Counted from the first letter of the stretch, positions 9,940 through 18,335 are shown. The stretch is DNA of 64,000 nucleotides from Kineosporia aurantiaca JCM 3230 (GCA_000719025.1 JODP01000001.1:186001-250000), one strand, 5' to 3'. The notes: generated from the letters alone by a model not told the origin. Translations and numbers: made by a program.

Positions 9940-10584
9940 ATGGGTGAGACCGACGACTCGGGCCTGGACGCGGCGGGCAGCCTGGCGGAACTGCTGGAGG
10001 GCAATCGGCGCTTCGTGCTCGGCGACGCCGCCCATCCCAACCAGGACGTCCACCGACGGGCCACGCTGGCCGGCGGGCAGCGTCCCTTCGCCCTGATCTT
10101 CGGCTGTGCCGACTCCCGGGTCGCCGCCGAGATCATCTTCGACCGCGGCCTGGGCGATCTGTTCGTGGTCCGGACCGCCGGGCACGTGGTCGACAACGCG
10201 GTGCTCGGCTCGATCGAGTTCGGCGTCGAGGTGCTGGAGATCCCGCTGGTGATCGTGCTCGGCCACGACAGCTGCGGGGCGGTCAAGGCGACCATGGAGG
10301 CGCACGACAGCGGCCGGATGCCGTCCGGCTACCTGCGCACCGTGGTGGAGATGCTGAGCTCCAGCGTGATCGGCGCCCGGCAGCACGGGCACGGCGAGAT
10401 CAACGAGATCGTCGCCGAGCACTCGGTCCAGGTCGCCCAGCAGCTGCCGGAGCGCTCCAGCTCGATCGGGCGCCGGGTGGCCGACGGGCGCCTGGCCATC
10501 GTGGCGATGGAGTACGCCCTCTCGGACGGGGCCGTCCGGGTGCTGAGCAGCACGATCGCAACGCCCGACGTGCAGATCGCCTGA
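9940..10584 (+). CDS. Beta-carbonic anhydrase
   Basis: Interconverts CO2 and bicarbonate in the cytosol. 214 aa with the beta-class zinc site: Cys56-x-Asp58-x-Arg60 in FGCADSRV, and His109 plus Cys112 in LGHDSCGAV. The conserved FVVRTAGHVVDNAVLGSIEF is intact. Start ATG 9940 is preceded by GTGAGGA about 6 nt upstream; a GTG at 9928 is in frame but less likely. The short membrane-protein gene 77 bp downstream has its own promoter. Confidence 0.93.
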   Translation: MGETDDSGLDAAGSLAELLEGNRRFVLGDAAHPNQDVHRRATLAGGQRPFALIFGCADSRVAAEIIFDRGLGDLFVVRTAGHVVDNAVLGSIEFGVEVLEIPLVIVLGHDSCGAVKATMEAHDSGRMPSGYLRTVVEMLSSSVIGARQHGHGEINEIVAEHSVQVAQQLPERSSSIGRRVADGRLAIVAMEYALSDGAVRVLSSTIATPDVQIA

Positions 10585-10594
10585 ATTCCCGAGT

Positions 10595-10622
10595 TTGTCA
10601 CTCTCCGCGTTCTTGATAGCTT
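10595..10622 (+). promoter_or_regulatory. Candidate sigma-70-type promoter
   Basis: TTGTCA (10595-10600) and TAGCTT (10617-10622) are separated by 16 bp, about 40 bp upstream of the small membrane ORF at 10662. The spacing and both boxes are good for an actinobacterial housekeeping promoter. Confidence 0.5.
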
Positions 10623-10661
10623 TCAGTAGCCAGAGAACGATCGCTTTTCGGGGGGACAGCG

Positions 10662-10823
10662 ATGAGGACAGCACGGAAGTTTGAGGACGCCGGTCACGAG
10701 GCGGTCGGTCAGGCCCTGCTGATCACGGCGGTGGGAGCCGGGGCGCTGACCGCCGCCGGTCTGGGGCGTCTGGTCATCGGCCACCTGGAAACCTTCCTGA
10801 GCACCCTGACCGCGCTGGTCTGA
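10662..10823 (+). CDS. Small membrane protein, 53 aa
   Basis: This short gene encodes MRTARKFEDAGHEAVGQ, then one hydrophobic segment (ALLITAVGAGALTAAGLG) and a C-terminal HLETFLSTLTALV. A GGGGGGA purine run ends about 5 nt before ATG 10662, and a promoter-like pair lies at 10595-10622. It stands alone between carbonic anhydrase and fumC. Function unknown. The promoter, ribosome-binding site and single transmembrane helix favour a real gene, but its short length leaves doubt. Confidence 0.55.
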   Translation: MRTARKFEDAGHEAVGQALLITAVGAGALTAAGLGRLVIGHLETFLSTLTALV

Positions 10824-10888
10824 GCGCGCGAGCGGCCGACCGCGACCCCGGGTGGCCGGGGCCCGGCCGGTGGGGTGAGGATCAGGAC

Positions 10889-12280
10889 ATGGCCAACGAT
10901 GACATGCGCGTCGAACACGACACGATGGGCGAGGTGCTGGTCCCCGCAGATGCCCTGTGGGGAGCCCAGACCCAGCGTGCCGTGGACAATTTCCCGATCA
11001 GCGGGGTCCGGATCGACCCGGCCGTGATCGCCGCCCTGGCCCGGATCAAGGCCTCGGCCGCCCGGGTGAACTCCGGGCTCGGCGTGGTCGAGAAGGACGT
11101 GGCCGAGGCGGTGGCCACGGCCGCGCTCCGGATCGCCGACGGGGAGTACGCCGACCAGTTCCCGATCGACGTTTTCCAGACCGGCTCCGGCACCTCCACC
11201 AACATGAACGTGAACGAGGTGGTGGCCACCCTGGCCGGGCGGGCGCTGGGCCGCAAGGTGCACCCGAACGACCACGTCAACGCCTCCCAGTCGTCCAACG
11301 ACACGGTGCCTACGGCAGTGCACGTGGCCGCGACCGGCGCGGTGGTGAACGACCTGCTGCCCGCGCTGGACACGCTGGCGGTCTCGTTCGAAGGGCTTTC
11401 GGTCCGGACCAAGGAGGTGGTCAAGGCCGGACGTACGCATCTGATGGACGCTACCCCGGTCACCTTGGGTCAGGAGTTCGGCGGTCACGCCGCGCAGATC
11501 CGCCGGGCCATCGAGCGGATCACCGGCACGCTCCCCCGGGTTGCCGAGGTTCCGCTGGGCGGCACCGCGGTCGGGACCGGGATCAACACACCACCCGGAT
11601 TCTCCGCCGCGGTGATCGCGGATCTGGCCGAGAGCACCGGACTTCCGATCACCGAGGCCCGGGATCACTTCGAGGCCCACGGTTCCCGCGACGCCCTGGT
11701 CGAACTGTCCGGCGCGCTGCGGGGTCTCGCGGTCAGCCTGACCAAGATCTGCAACGACCTCCGCTGGATGTCCTCCGGCCCGAACGCCGGCCTGGGCGAG
11801 ATCCACCTCCCCGACCTGCAGCCCGGCTCCTCGATCATGCCGGGCAAGGTGAACCCGGTGATCCCGGAGGCGGTTCTGCAGATCTGCGCCCAGGTGGTGG
11901 GTCACGACGCCACGCTGGCCTGGGCCGGCGCGAGCGGCAACTTCGAGCTGAACGTGATGGTCCCGGTGATCTCCCGCTCGCTGCTGGAGCAGATCCGGCT
12001 GCTCACCCGGGGTTCGGCGCTGCTGGCCGAGCGGGTGGTGGACGGGATCGAGCCGGACGAGCGGCGGGCCCGGGAGCTGGCCGAGTCCTCGCCGTCGATC
12101 GTCACCCCGCTGGCCCGGCCGCTGGGTTACGAGGCGGCCGCGAAGATCGCCAAACACGCCGTGGCGGAACGGATCACGGTGAAGGCCGCGGCGATCGCGC
12201 TCGGCGTGGTGGAGCGCGGCGAGCTGACCGAGGCCGAGCTCGACCGGCTGCTCGACGTGAGCACAATGACCCACCCCTGA
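10889..12280 (+). CDS. fumC: Fumarate hydratase class II
   Basis: Iron-independent homotetrameric fumarase (TCA cycle). 463 aa, full length, starting MANDDMRVEHDTMGEVLVP at ATG 10889 with GTGAGGA just upstream. Signatures include the substrate-binding TGSGTSTNMNVNEV region, SSNDTVPTAVHVA, GRTHLMDATPVTLGQE and the superfamily signature GSSIMPGKVNPVIPE near residue 315. It corresponds to the fum gene next to phoH2 in mycobacteria. Coexistence with the iron-sulfur class I enzyme upstream would give an oxygen- and iron-independent backup. Confidence 0.96.
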   Translation: MANDDMRVEHDTMGEVLVPADALWGAQTQRAVDNFPISGVRIDPAVIAALARIKASAARVNSGLGVVEKDVAEAVATAALRIADGEYADQFPIDVFQTGSGTSTNMNVNEVVATLAGRALGRKVHPNDHVNASQSSNDTVPTAVHVAATGAVVNDLLPALDTLAVSFEGLSVRTKEVVKAGRTHLMDATPVTLGQEFGGHAAQIRRAIERITGTLPRVAEVPLGGTAVGTGINTPPGFSAAVIADLAESTGLPITEARDHFEAHGSRDALVELSGALRGLAVSLTKICNDLRWMSSGPNAGLGEIHLPDLQPGSSIMPGKVNPVIPEAVLQICAQVVGHDATLAWAGASGNFELNVMVPVISRSLLEQIRLLTRGSALLAERVVDGIEPDERRARELAESSPSIVTPLARPLGYEAAAKIAKHAVAERITVKAAAIALGVVERGELTEAELDRLLDVSTMTHP

Positions 12281-12335
12281 GAGGTATCAAACCGGCCGGT
12301 TCGCAGCTCTTCTGAGTCGTGACCGGGCAAACGCC

Positions 12336-12366
12336 GAACGGCGCCCTCAATGTGAGGGCGCCGTTC
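12336..12366. terminator. Bidirectional hairpin terminator
   Basis: A perfect 14-bp stem (12336-12349 with 12353-12366, loop ATG) lies between the converging fumC and transglycosylase-like genes. It is positioned to end both transcripts. No U tract on either side. Confidence 0.8.
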
Positions 12367-12381
12367 CGGGAATCTGCGGAG

Positions 12382-13599
12382 TCAGTACCAGCCGTAGGAC
12401 TCGCTGTGCGCCCAGGCACCGCACGGGGTTCCGTAGCGGGAGGCGATGTAGTCCATTCCCCAGCGCATCTGGGTGACCGGGTTGGTCTGCCAGTCCGAGC
12501 CCGCGCTGGCCATCTTGCTGCCCGGCAGGGACTGCGGGATGCCGTAGGCGCCGGACGAGGCGTTGGTGGCCTGGTAGTTCCAGCCACTCTCCCGGGTCCA
12601 GAGCGAGTCCAGGCAGGAGAACTGGGAGGAGGACCAGCCGCGGTCGGCCAGCATCAGCTGGGCCGCGGCCTTCGGGTCCCGCTGGGCGTTGCGCAGGGCC
12701 CGCTCGCGGCGCTCCTGGGCGGCCTTGATCCGGTCCGCCGCGGCCTTGGCCTGCTGGTACTGGGCGAGGGCGGCCTTGGCCTTGGCCGGCGAGGCCTCCT
12801 TGACGTCGGCCTTCAGCTCGGCGGCCTGGTCGGCGGCCTGCTGCGCCACGAGGGCGTGGGCCGCGTCGTCCGCGGCCTGCGCCTTCTGCGCGTCGCTAGC
12901 GCTGGTGAGTTCGAAGGCGGCCGAGGCGTTGCCGCTGTGCCCGAGCGGGGAGGCGGTGCCGGCCATCTGCGTGACCGCCACGCCCTCGGCGCCGATGACC
13001 AAGGCCATCACCAGGAGCCGGGCGGCGGTCGACTTGCCCCCGCCGAAGAGCCGGCGGGGCACCTCGATCGGATCGTCGGATTTTCGCAGGCCCGGGTCGG
13101 GCTCGACGGTGAGGTCGAGGCCCCACTCGGCCGGGTCGACCTCGACGCCCGCCGGGGCGCGGAACTCGATCGGGGCGGTCGGCGGGGAGGTGCGCCGGTC
13201 CGGCATCCGCTCCGGCGCCGGGATCGCGATCGGCACCATCGGCGGCTGCCGGTCGGGCTGGTGGAAGGCGTCCGGCGAGCTCGGCCGCTGCACCGGCAGG
13301 TCGATGCCGGCCGGGCGCCACGGGTCGGTCTGCGGGATCGGGAGGACGGCGGGGGTGGGAGACACCGCGACCGGGTACCGCGCCTGGAGCGTGGACCGGC
13401 GGGTCGCCTCGGCGCTGCGCAGCGCGCTGGCCGGAGCCGGCGGACGCTGGCGGCCGGCCGGCGCCCCCTGAGGGCGACTGCCACCGGCGGGGCGGCTGTT
13501 GCTGGTTCCCGGGCGGCGGCCCGCGGCTCGGGCCTCGGCCCGGCGCAGCTCCGAACGCTTGGGATAGCTCTTGGTCTCGCCTCGGACCGAGGTGGGCAC
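12382..13599 (-). CDS. Membrane-anchored lytic-transglycosylase-like protein
   Basis: About 405 aa. A long, basic, proline-rich cytoplasmic N-terminus (residues 1-195) is followed by one transmembrane helix near 200-220 (AARLLVMALVIGAEGVAV). An alanine/lysine/glutamine coiled region (AQYQQAKAAADRIKAAQERR) precedes a C-terminal lysozyme-like domain of about 90 residues with a probable catalytic Glu in SLWTRESGW, then NASSGAYGIPQSLPGSKMA. It presumably cleaves or remodels peptidoglycan outside the membrane. The C-terminal domain is paralogous to that of the next gene upstream (13866-14555). The start is uncertain: GTG 13599 has AGGAGG almost touching it, TTG 13614 is an alternative, and the frame is open to 13701. 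Confidence 0.75.
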   Translation of the reverse strand: MPTSVRGETKSYPKRSELRRAEARAAGRRPGTSNSRPAGGSRPQGAPAGRQRPPAPASALRSAEATRRSTLQARYPVAVSPTPAVLPIPQTDPWRPAGIDLPVQRPSSPDAFHQPDRQPPMVPIAIPAPERMPDRRTSPPTAPIEFRAPAGVEVDPAEWGLDLTVEPDPGLRKSDDPIEVPRRLFGGGKSTAARLLVMALVIGAEGVAVTQMAGTASPLGHSGNASAAFELTSASDAQKAQAADDAAHALVAQQAADQAAELKADVKEASPAKAKAALAQYQQAKAAADRIKAAQERRERALRNAQRDPKAAAQLMLADRGWSSSQFSCLDSLWTRESGWNYQATNASSGAYGIPQSLPGSKMASAGSDWQTNPVTQMRWGMDYIASRYGTPCGAWAHSESYGWY

Positions 13600-13606
13600 C
13601 CCTCCT

Positions 13607-13699
13607 GTGCTCAACCACAAGTCCGCGAGGTCTTGATCAGTTTCAGACCCAACGGTTGCCGTCACGGCGACTACCGTGGCGAATCGGCGCGGAGAGCAC
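13607..13699 (-). promoter_or_regulatory. Structured leader, possible c-di-AMP (ydaO-type) riboswitch
   Basis: On the minus strand a closing stem (TGTGCTC at 13700-13694 with GAGCACA at 13612-13606) encloses motifs in the order GCCGATTCG, a CACGG/CCGTG hairpin, ACGGCAACCG, TTGGGTCTGAAAC and ACCTCGCGGAC. This order recalls the ydaO riboswitch, a class known upstream of actinobacterial cell-wall hydrolases. The conserved GCTAAC segment is not evident. The AGGAGG sequence directly follows the closing stem. A weak call. Confidence 0.3.
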
Positions 13700-13815
13700 A
13701 AGTCCCCTGGTGAGGGTTAAGAAAGGTTTGACCCCCATCAGACGTACAAATGGACGCTACGTCACTTCTTCATACGCAGGGTGAAATTTTGCCCTCGATC
13801 AGGAGAAGGGCCGAA

Positions 13816-13842
13816 CCGGATCTCCCGACGTGGGAGATCCGG
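13816..13842 (-). terminator. Hairpin terminator of the transglycosylase-like gene at 13866
   Basis: An 11-bp perfect stem (13816-13826 with 13832-13842, 5-base loop) lies 24 bp beyond the stop codon of the upstream paralogue on the minus strand. Confidence 0.7.
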
Positions 13843-13865
13843 CCCGGCCCGAACAGCCGATCCGC

Positions 13866-14555
13866 TCAGTACCAGCCGTGTGACCGACTGTGCGCCCAGG
13901 CCGCACACGGGCTGCCATAACGGTCGTCGATGTAGCGCAGACCCCAGCGGATCTGGGTCTTGGGGTTGGTCCGCCAGTCCTTACCCGCCGTGGCCATCTT
14001 GCTGCCCGGGAGGGACTGCGGGATGCCGTAGGCGCCGGAGGAGGAGTTGTGCGCGGTGTGGTGCCAGCCGCTCTCCTTGTCCCAGAGCTTGAGCAGGCAG
14101 CCGTACTGACCGGACTTCCAGCCGTGGTCGGCGACCATCAGCTTGGCCACGGCCTTGGCCGAGCGGGGAGTGCCGCGGGAGGCCTCCGCCCGGGCCCGGG
14201 CCCGGCGCTGGGCCGCAGCCTTCTTGGCGGCCGCCTTCTTCGCGGCGGCCTTCTTCGCCGCCGCCTTCTTGGCCGCGGCCTTCTCGGCCGCGATCTGGGC
14301 CTGGGCCGATTCGGCCTTGGAGGTCAGGCCGGCCAGCGGCTCGGCCTGGGCGGTGAGAGCGATCCGGCCGGACAGATCCTGCTCGGCGGGCCGGACCTGG
14401 GGTGCCCCGGCCGGCGAACCGGCCGGACCGGAGTGCGGGGTGGTCGCGATCACCGTGCCGGAGACGGCACCGAGGAGCATGACCACCGAGAGGGAGCGCA
14501 GGGCGCTGGGAACCACGAAGGGCCTTTCGACGGTGCACCCCGGGTCGCGGTGCAT
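13866..14555 (-). CDS. Secreted lytic-transglycosylase-like protein with KKAAA repeats
   Basis: 229 aa from ATG 14555 (MHRDPGCTVERP), with a signal or anchor helix at about residues 18-38 (LRSLSVVMLLGAVSGTVIA). A segment of repeated AAAKK units (about residues 90-115) forms a cationic helix that may bind wall polymers. The C-terminal 90 residues are a lysozyme-like fold with the likely catalytic Glu in KLWDKESGW and the conserved SSSGAYGIPQSLPGS. The domain closely matches the C-terminus of the neighbouring gene, so the pair arose by duplication. The frame is open to 14792, but the upstream part is cysteine-rich, has no signal peptide, and is more likely a leader of about 200 nt. Confidence 0.8.
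   Translation of the reverse strand: MHRDPGCTVERPFVVPSALRSLSVVMLLGAVSGTVIATTPHSGPAGSPAGAPQVRPAEQDLSGRIALTAQAEPLAGLTSKAESAQAQIAAEKAAAKKAAAKKAAAKKAAAKKAAAQRRARARAEASRGTPRSAKAVAKLMVADHGWKSGQYGCLLKLWDKESGWHHTAHNSSSGAYGIPQSLPGSKMATAGKDWRTNPKTQIRWGLRYIDDRYGSPCAAWAHSRSHGWY
14214..14290. repeat. 15-bp tandem repeat encoding AAAKK units
   Basis: About five imperfect 15-bp units (plus-strand form CTTCTTGGCGGCCGC) inside the transglycosylase-like gene encode alternating alanine triplets and lysine pairs. Unit number may vary between strains by slippage. Confidence 0.75.
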
Positions 14556-14866
14556 CTGACTCACTCCGCTCCGGGCCCGCCGGTACCCGAGATCGGCACC
14601 GCACTGACACCACAGAGGCCCGCGGGATCCGAACGAACCATGTCCACCAGGTTTCGGTGGCACTACGCCGAGATGAACGACGCGGTTGTCCGTCACCCAC
14701 AGGAGCGGGGTGCTGACGCATTCACCGTGCGGGCCGACGTCCGCAAACTCAAACGAACTACAGAGATGTGATTGCTCTGCGTCAATTTTCATGACGTTTC
14801 TATTACTGCGGGTTCACTTTGTGGCCGGGCTCACGCCCCACCGGGTGGTCTTCCCGGAGCAAACCC
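14556..14866. other. Leader/intergenic region
   Basis: This is the stretch upstream of the transglycosylase-like gene, up to the phoH terminator. It must contain the promoter and probably a long 5' leader. I looked for a ydaO-type riboswitch and saw only scattered resemblances (GGTGAATGCGTCAGC, CCGAAACCTGG), not enough to call. No gene seen. Confidence 0.4.
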
Positions 14867-14905
14867 GAAGCGGCCCGACCGGGACAATCCCGGTCGGGCC
14901 GCTTC
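14867..14905 (-). terminator. Strong hairpin terminator of phoH
   Basis: A perfect 18-bp stem (14867-14884 with 14888-14905, 3-base loop) lies 26 bp past the phoH stop. A partial TGATCATG element (14925-14932) sits between stop and hairpin. Confidence 0.85.
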
Positions 14906-14931
14906 GACGATCACGTTTGGTCACATGATCA

Positions 14932-16296
14932 TCAGGGCACGAAATTCTCCAGCAACTCGGTCACCAGCGCCGCCACCGGCGAGCGCTCCGAGCGGGTCAG
15001 GGTGATGTGGGCGAACAGCGGGTGGCCCTTGAGCGCCTCGATCACCGCCGCGACCCCGTCGTGCCGGCCGACCCGCAGGTTGTCCCGCTGGGCCACGTCG
15101 TGGGTGAGCACCACCCGCGAGTTCTGCCCGATCCGGGACAGCACGGTGAGCAGGACGTTGCGCTCCAGCGATTGGGCCTCGTCGACGATCACGAAGGCGT
15201 CGTGCAGCGAACGGCCCCGGATGTGGGTGAGCGGGAGCACCTCGAGCATGCCGCGCTCCATCACCTCCTCGATCACCTCGGGCGCGACCAGCGCGCCGAG
15301 GGTGTCGAACACCGCCTGGGCCCAGGGGTTCATCTTCTCGGCCTCGCTGCCGGGCAGGTAGCCGAGGTCCTGGCCGCCGACCGCGTAGAGCGGGCGGAAG
15401 ACCATGATCTTGCGGTGCTGGTGCCGCTCGAGCACGGCTTCCAGGCCCGCGCACAGGGCCAGCGCGGACTTGCCGGTGCCGGCCCGCCCGCCCATCGAGA
15501 GGATCCCGATCTCCGGGTCCAGCAGCAGGTCGATGGCGATCCGCTGCTCGGCGCTGCGGCCGTGCACGCCGAACACCTCACGGTCGCCGCGGACCAGCCG
15601 CACCTTCTTGTCCGGCGTCACCCGGCCCAGGGCGGAGCCGTTCGGCGAGGCGATCACCAGGCCGGTGTGGCAGGGCAGGTCCGGAGCCGCCCCCTCGAGG
15701 TCCTCCAGGTCCAGCGCCTCCCCCGCGTACAGCGCGCCGACCTCGGCGGCGTCCAGCTTCAGCTCGTCCAGGCCGGTCCAGCCGGAGTCCACGGCCAGCC
15801 CGGCCTGGTACTCCTCGGCGGCCAGGCCGATCGCCGACGCCTTGATCCGCATCGGCAGGTCCTTGCTGACCAGCGTCACCGACAGTCCCTCGGCGGCCAG
15901 ACTGCGGGCCACCGCGAGAATCCGGCTGTCGTTGTCGGCCAGCCGGAACCCGTCCGGCAGGACGGTCAGATCGGCGTGGTTGAGCTCCACCCGGAGCGTG
16001 CCCCCGGCCTCCCCGATCGGCATCGGGGCATCCAGCCGCCCGTGCCGGATCCGCAGGTCGTCGAGGTAACGCAGGGCCTGCCGGGCGAAGTACCCGAGCT
16101 CGGGGTGGTTGCGCTTCCCCTCCAGCTCGGTGATCACGACGACAGGAAGAACGACCTCGTGCTCGGCGAAGCGATGAATCGCCTTCGGGTCCGACAACAG
16201 GACCGACGTGTCGAGGACGAACGTCCGGCCGCTGCCCTCGGGCTCGGCGGCAGGCGCGTCCGTAGAGGTCTGGGTGAAACTCCCGGGCAATGCCAC
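14932..16296 (-). CDS. phoH2: PIN domain-PhoH ATPase fusion (PhoH2-type)
   Basis: 454 aa. An N-terminal PIN RNase domain (about residues 28-150, FVLDTSVLLSDPKAI with an acidic Asp, then ITELEGKRNHPELG) is fused to a C-terminal PhoH P-loop NTPase with Walker A GGRAGTGKSALAL (about 265-277) and Walker B FVIVDEAQSLE. In mycobacteria PhoH2 is a sequence-specific RNA helicase/RNase; I infer the same role here. GTG 16296 has GGGGAG 6 nt upstream; the frame is open to 16350. It occupies the position of Rv1095 between the fumarase and uppS segments. Confidence 0.92.
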   Translation of the reverse strand: MALPGSFTQTSTDAPAAEPEGSGRTFVLDTSVLLSDPKAIHRFAEHEVVLPVVVITELEGKRNHPELGYFARQALRYLDDLRIRHGRLDAPMPIGEAGGTLRVELNHADLTVLPDGFRLADNDSRILAVARSLAAEGLSVTLVSKDLPMRIKASAIGLAAEEYQAGLAVDSGWTGLDELKLDAAEVGALYAGEALDLEDLEGAAPDLPCHTGLVIASPNGSALGRVTPDKKVRLVRGDREVFGVHGRSAEQRIAIDLLLDPEIGILSMGGRAGTGKSALALCAGLEAVLERHQHRKIMVFRPLYAVGGQDLGYLPGSEAEKMNPWAQAVFDTLGALVAPEVIEEVMERGMLEVLPLTHIRGRSLHDAFVIVDEAQSLERNVLLTVLSRIGQNSRVVLTHDVAQRDNLRVGRHDGVAAVIEALKGHPLFAHITLTRSERSPVAALVTELLENFVP

Positions 16297-16605
16297 GGTG
16301 ACTCCCCTCGCTGGAGGATGACGAGCGTCCCACTGCGTACCACCTGACAACCGCCTGACGACGACGGATTACCTAGGCGGCAAGCGACGCTACGCGGAGA
16401 CACCACGGTCGCTACCCGAACGGCCTTACGTCAACCCATTGCGCGTAAACGACTTTGACTGCCCGCGTGACGTAGGCAACCTGAGCACGGCCGATGAAGG
16501 ACGATCACGGCGGGGTAACTGGGGAATCACGGCAAGGTTACGAGCAGTTTGCCAATCCACAATGGTGGACGCTCATAACGTCCACCATTTGTTTGTGTCG
16601 GTTCT
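16297..16605. other. 309-bp region upstream of phoH
   Basis: It holds the phoH promoter region (minus strand) and, next to uppS, the hairpin at 16561-16589. No open reading frame of interest and no RNA gene recognised. Confidence 0.5.
16561..16589 (-). terminator. Hairpin downstream of uppS
   Basis: A perfect 11-bp stem (AATGGTGGACG 16561-16571 and its complement 16579-16589, 7-base loop) lies 17 bp past the uppS stop. Confidence 0.7.
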
Positions 16606-17373
16606 TCAGGCCCCGTAGCGACGTTCGCGCTGCGCGTACTGCCGCAGCGCGCGCAGGAAGTCGACCTTCCGGAAGTCCGGCCAGAGCGCCTCGACGAAGG
16701 AGAACTCGCTGTGCGCGCTCTGCCAGAGCAGGAACCCGCCCAGCCGCTGCTCGCCGGAGGTGCGGATGATCAGGTCCGGGTCGGGCTGGCCCTTGGTGTA
16801 GAGGTGCTCGGCGATGTGCTCCACGTCGAGGATCTCGGCGAGCTGCTCGATCGTGGTGCCCCGGGCGGCGTGGTCGGCCAGCAGCGAGCGCACCGCGTCG
16901 GCGATCTCCCGGCGCCCGCCGTACCCGATGGCGATGTTCACCAGCCGCGGGCGGCCGAGCGCCCGGGTCTGCTCCTCCAGCTCCTTGAGCCGGCCCGAGG
17001 TGGGGGCGGGCAGCAGGTCGAGCGCGCCGACCGGGTGCACCCGCCAGCGACCGGTCTCGGCGATCTCCCCGGCCACGTCCTCGGAGATCTGGAACAACGC
17101 GGAGAGCTCCTCGGCGGAGCGGCCGGTGAGGTTGTCGGTGGAGAGCAGCCACAGGGTGACCATCTCGACCCCGACCTCGTCGCACCAGCCGAGGAACTCC
17201 AGGATCTTCGCGGCCCCGGCCCGGTGGCCGCCGCTCGCGGTCAGCCCGGAGTTCTTGGCCCAGCGCCGGTTGCCGTCGAGGATCACCCCGATGTGCCGCG
17301 GGATCGCCTGCGGCGACAGGCCCGCGGCGACGTTCCGCTGATAGGCCCGGTAGACCAGCCGACGCAGTCCCAT
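16606..17373 (-). CDS. uppS: Isoprenyl transferase (cis-prenyl diphosphate synthase)
   Basis: Cis-prenyltransferase that condenses IPP onto an allylic diphosphate to make the polyprenyl carriers for wall synthesis. 255 aa with the catalytic Asp33 in HIGVILDGNRRWAK, TLWLLSTDNL with the downstream GRSAEE, AIGYGGRREI and the C-terminal DLIIRTSGEQRLGGFLLW. The product length (C15 Z,E-type versus decaprenyl/undecaprenyl) cannot be settled by eye, as actinobacteria have both. I chose ATG 17373 because homologues begin here (MGLRRLVYRAYQRN) and a -10-like TAGCGT ends 7 nt upstream; ATG 17379 is an alternative. Position matches Rv1086. Confidence 0.93.
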   Translation of the reverse strand: MGLRRLVYRAYQRNVAAGLSPQAIPRHIGVILDGNRRWAKNSGLTASGGHRAGAAKILEFLGWCDEVGVEMVTLWLLSTDNLTGRSAEELSALFQISEDVAGEIAETGRWRVHPVGALDLLPAPTSGRLKELEEQTRALGRPRLVNIAIGYGGRREIADAVRSLLADHAARGTTIEQLAEILDVEHIAEHLYTKGQPDPDLIIRTSGEQRLGGFLLWQSAHSEFSFVEALWPDFRKVDFLRALRQYAQRERRYGA

Positions 17374-17573
17374 ACGCATCACGCTATCGCTGTCCCGAGG
17401 CAGGATGTAGCGAAGTGCCCGTTCTTCGCGCTCTCGGCGCACTCCCGAGACCCGATAGTGACATCTTTTGGTGCAGGCATGTCGGCCGGACCTCCGTCAA
17501 GGGGTCTGACTCCCCGAAACTCCGAGTGCTTCGCCCCCCGACCTTTGCCAGGTTCGGCGTCTACGCTCAAGTG

Positions 17574-18323
17574 ATGACAGACGATCACCAGGACGAGCGC
17601 AACCCCCGCGCCGGACTGCTCGGAGTCGGCCTGGAGGCCGGCCGGGAGCGGATCGGCGCCCGTCTCGAGACGATCGAGACCAAACTCACCGAACTGAAGC
17701 CGCGGATGCGGGGCTGGCTGCACGCCGGCACCTTCCCGCTGGCCACCCTGCTCGGCGCGATCCTGGTGATCCTCGCCCCGGACGAGCGCACCCGGGTCTC
17801 CACCGCGATCTTCGCGGTCACCGCCTCGATGCTCTTCGGGGTCAGCGCGCTCTACCACCGGCGCGAGTGGGGCCCCCGGACCGCCGGCTTCCTGAAGCGG
17901 TTCGACCACGCCAACATCTTCCTGATCATTGCCGGCACCTACACCCCGTTCAGCGTGCTGCTGCTCCCGCCCGGCCCGGCCCAGACCCTGCTCTGGATCG
18001 TCTGGACCGGGGCCCTGCTCGGGGTGGCCTTCCGGGTGCTCTGGGTCGGCGCCCCGCGCTGGCTCTACGTGCCGGTCTACATCGCGCTCGGCTGGGTCGC
18101 CGTCGTCTACATCCCGGACCTGCTGCGCGGCGGCGGGGTGGCGGTGTTCGCCCTGGTGGTGACCGGGGGCCTGCTCTACACCATGGGCGGGGTGGTCTAC
18201 GGCCTGAAGAAGCCGAACCCCAGCCCCCGGTACTTCGGGTTCCACGAGGTCTTCCACGCCTTCACCGTGCTGGCCTTCCTGGCCCACTACACCGGCATCA
18301 GCATCGCCGCCTTCAACGGCTGA
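17574..18323 (+). CDS. Hemolysin III / TrhA (PAQR) family membrane protein
   Basis: 249 aa. A short charged N-terminus (ERIGARLETIETKLTEL) is followed by seven transmembrane helices. PAQR metal-site residues are present: SALYHR after helix 2, FDHANIFLIIAGTYTPF at helix 3, and GFHEVFHAFTVLAFLAHY in the last helix. Members are thought to be membrane hydrolases or homeostasis proteins; the name hemolysin is historical. ATG 17574 has a TACGCT box (17562-17567) exactly 6 nt upstream, which suggests a leaderless transcript. Divergent from uppS as in mycobacteria (Rv1085c/Rv1086). Confidence 0.9.
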   Translation: MTDDHQDERNPRAGLLGVGLEAGRERIGARLETIETKLTELKPRMRGWLHAGTFPLATLLGAILVILAPDERTRVSTAIFAVTASMLFGVSALYHRREWGPRTAGFLKRFDHANIFLIIAGTYTPFSVLLLPPGPAQTLLWIVWTGALLGVAFRVLWVGAPRWLYVPVYIALGWVAVVYIPDLLRGGGVAVFALVVTGGLLYTMGGVVYGLKKPNPSPRYFGFHEVFHAFTVLAFLAHYTGISIAAFNG

Positions 18324-18335
18324 GCCCCGGCCGGC

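Noticed and set aside
10709..12274. 521-codon minus-strand frame opposite fumC
   Set aside because: Shadow of fumC codon bias (His/Gly/Arg-rich), no recognisable protein.
12319..13713. 464-codon plus-strand frame opposite the transglycosylase-like gene
   Set aside because: Gly/Arg-rich composition typical of an antisense shadow in GC-rich DNA; the minus strand has a recognisable domain.
14556..14792. N-terminal extension of the transglycosylase-like protein and a second ydaO-type riboswitch
   Set aside because: The extension lacks a signal peptide before the clear one at 14555, and riboswitch motifs are scattered and out of order.
17545..17567. PafBC-like promoter for hemolysin III (TTGCCA-N11-TACGCT)
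   Set aside because: Spacing fits but the invariant TTGTCR is TTGCCA; treated only as an ordinary leaderless promoter.
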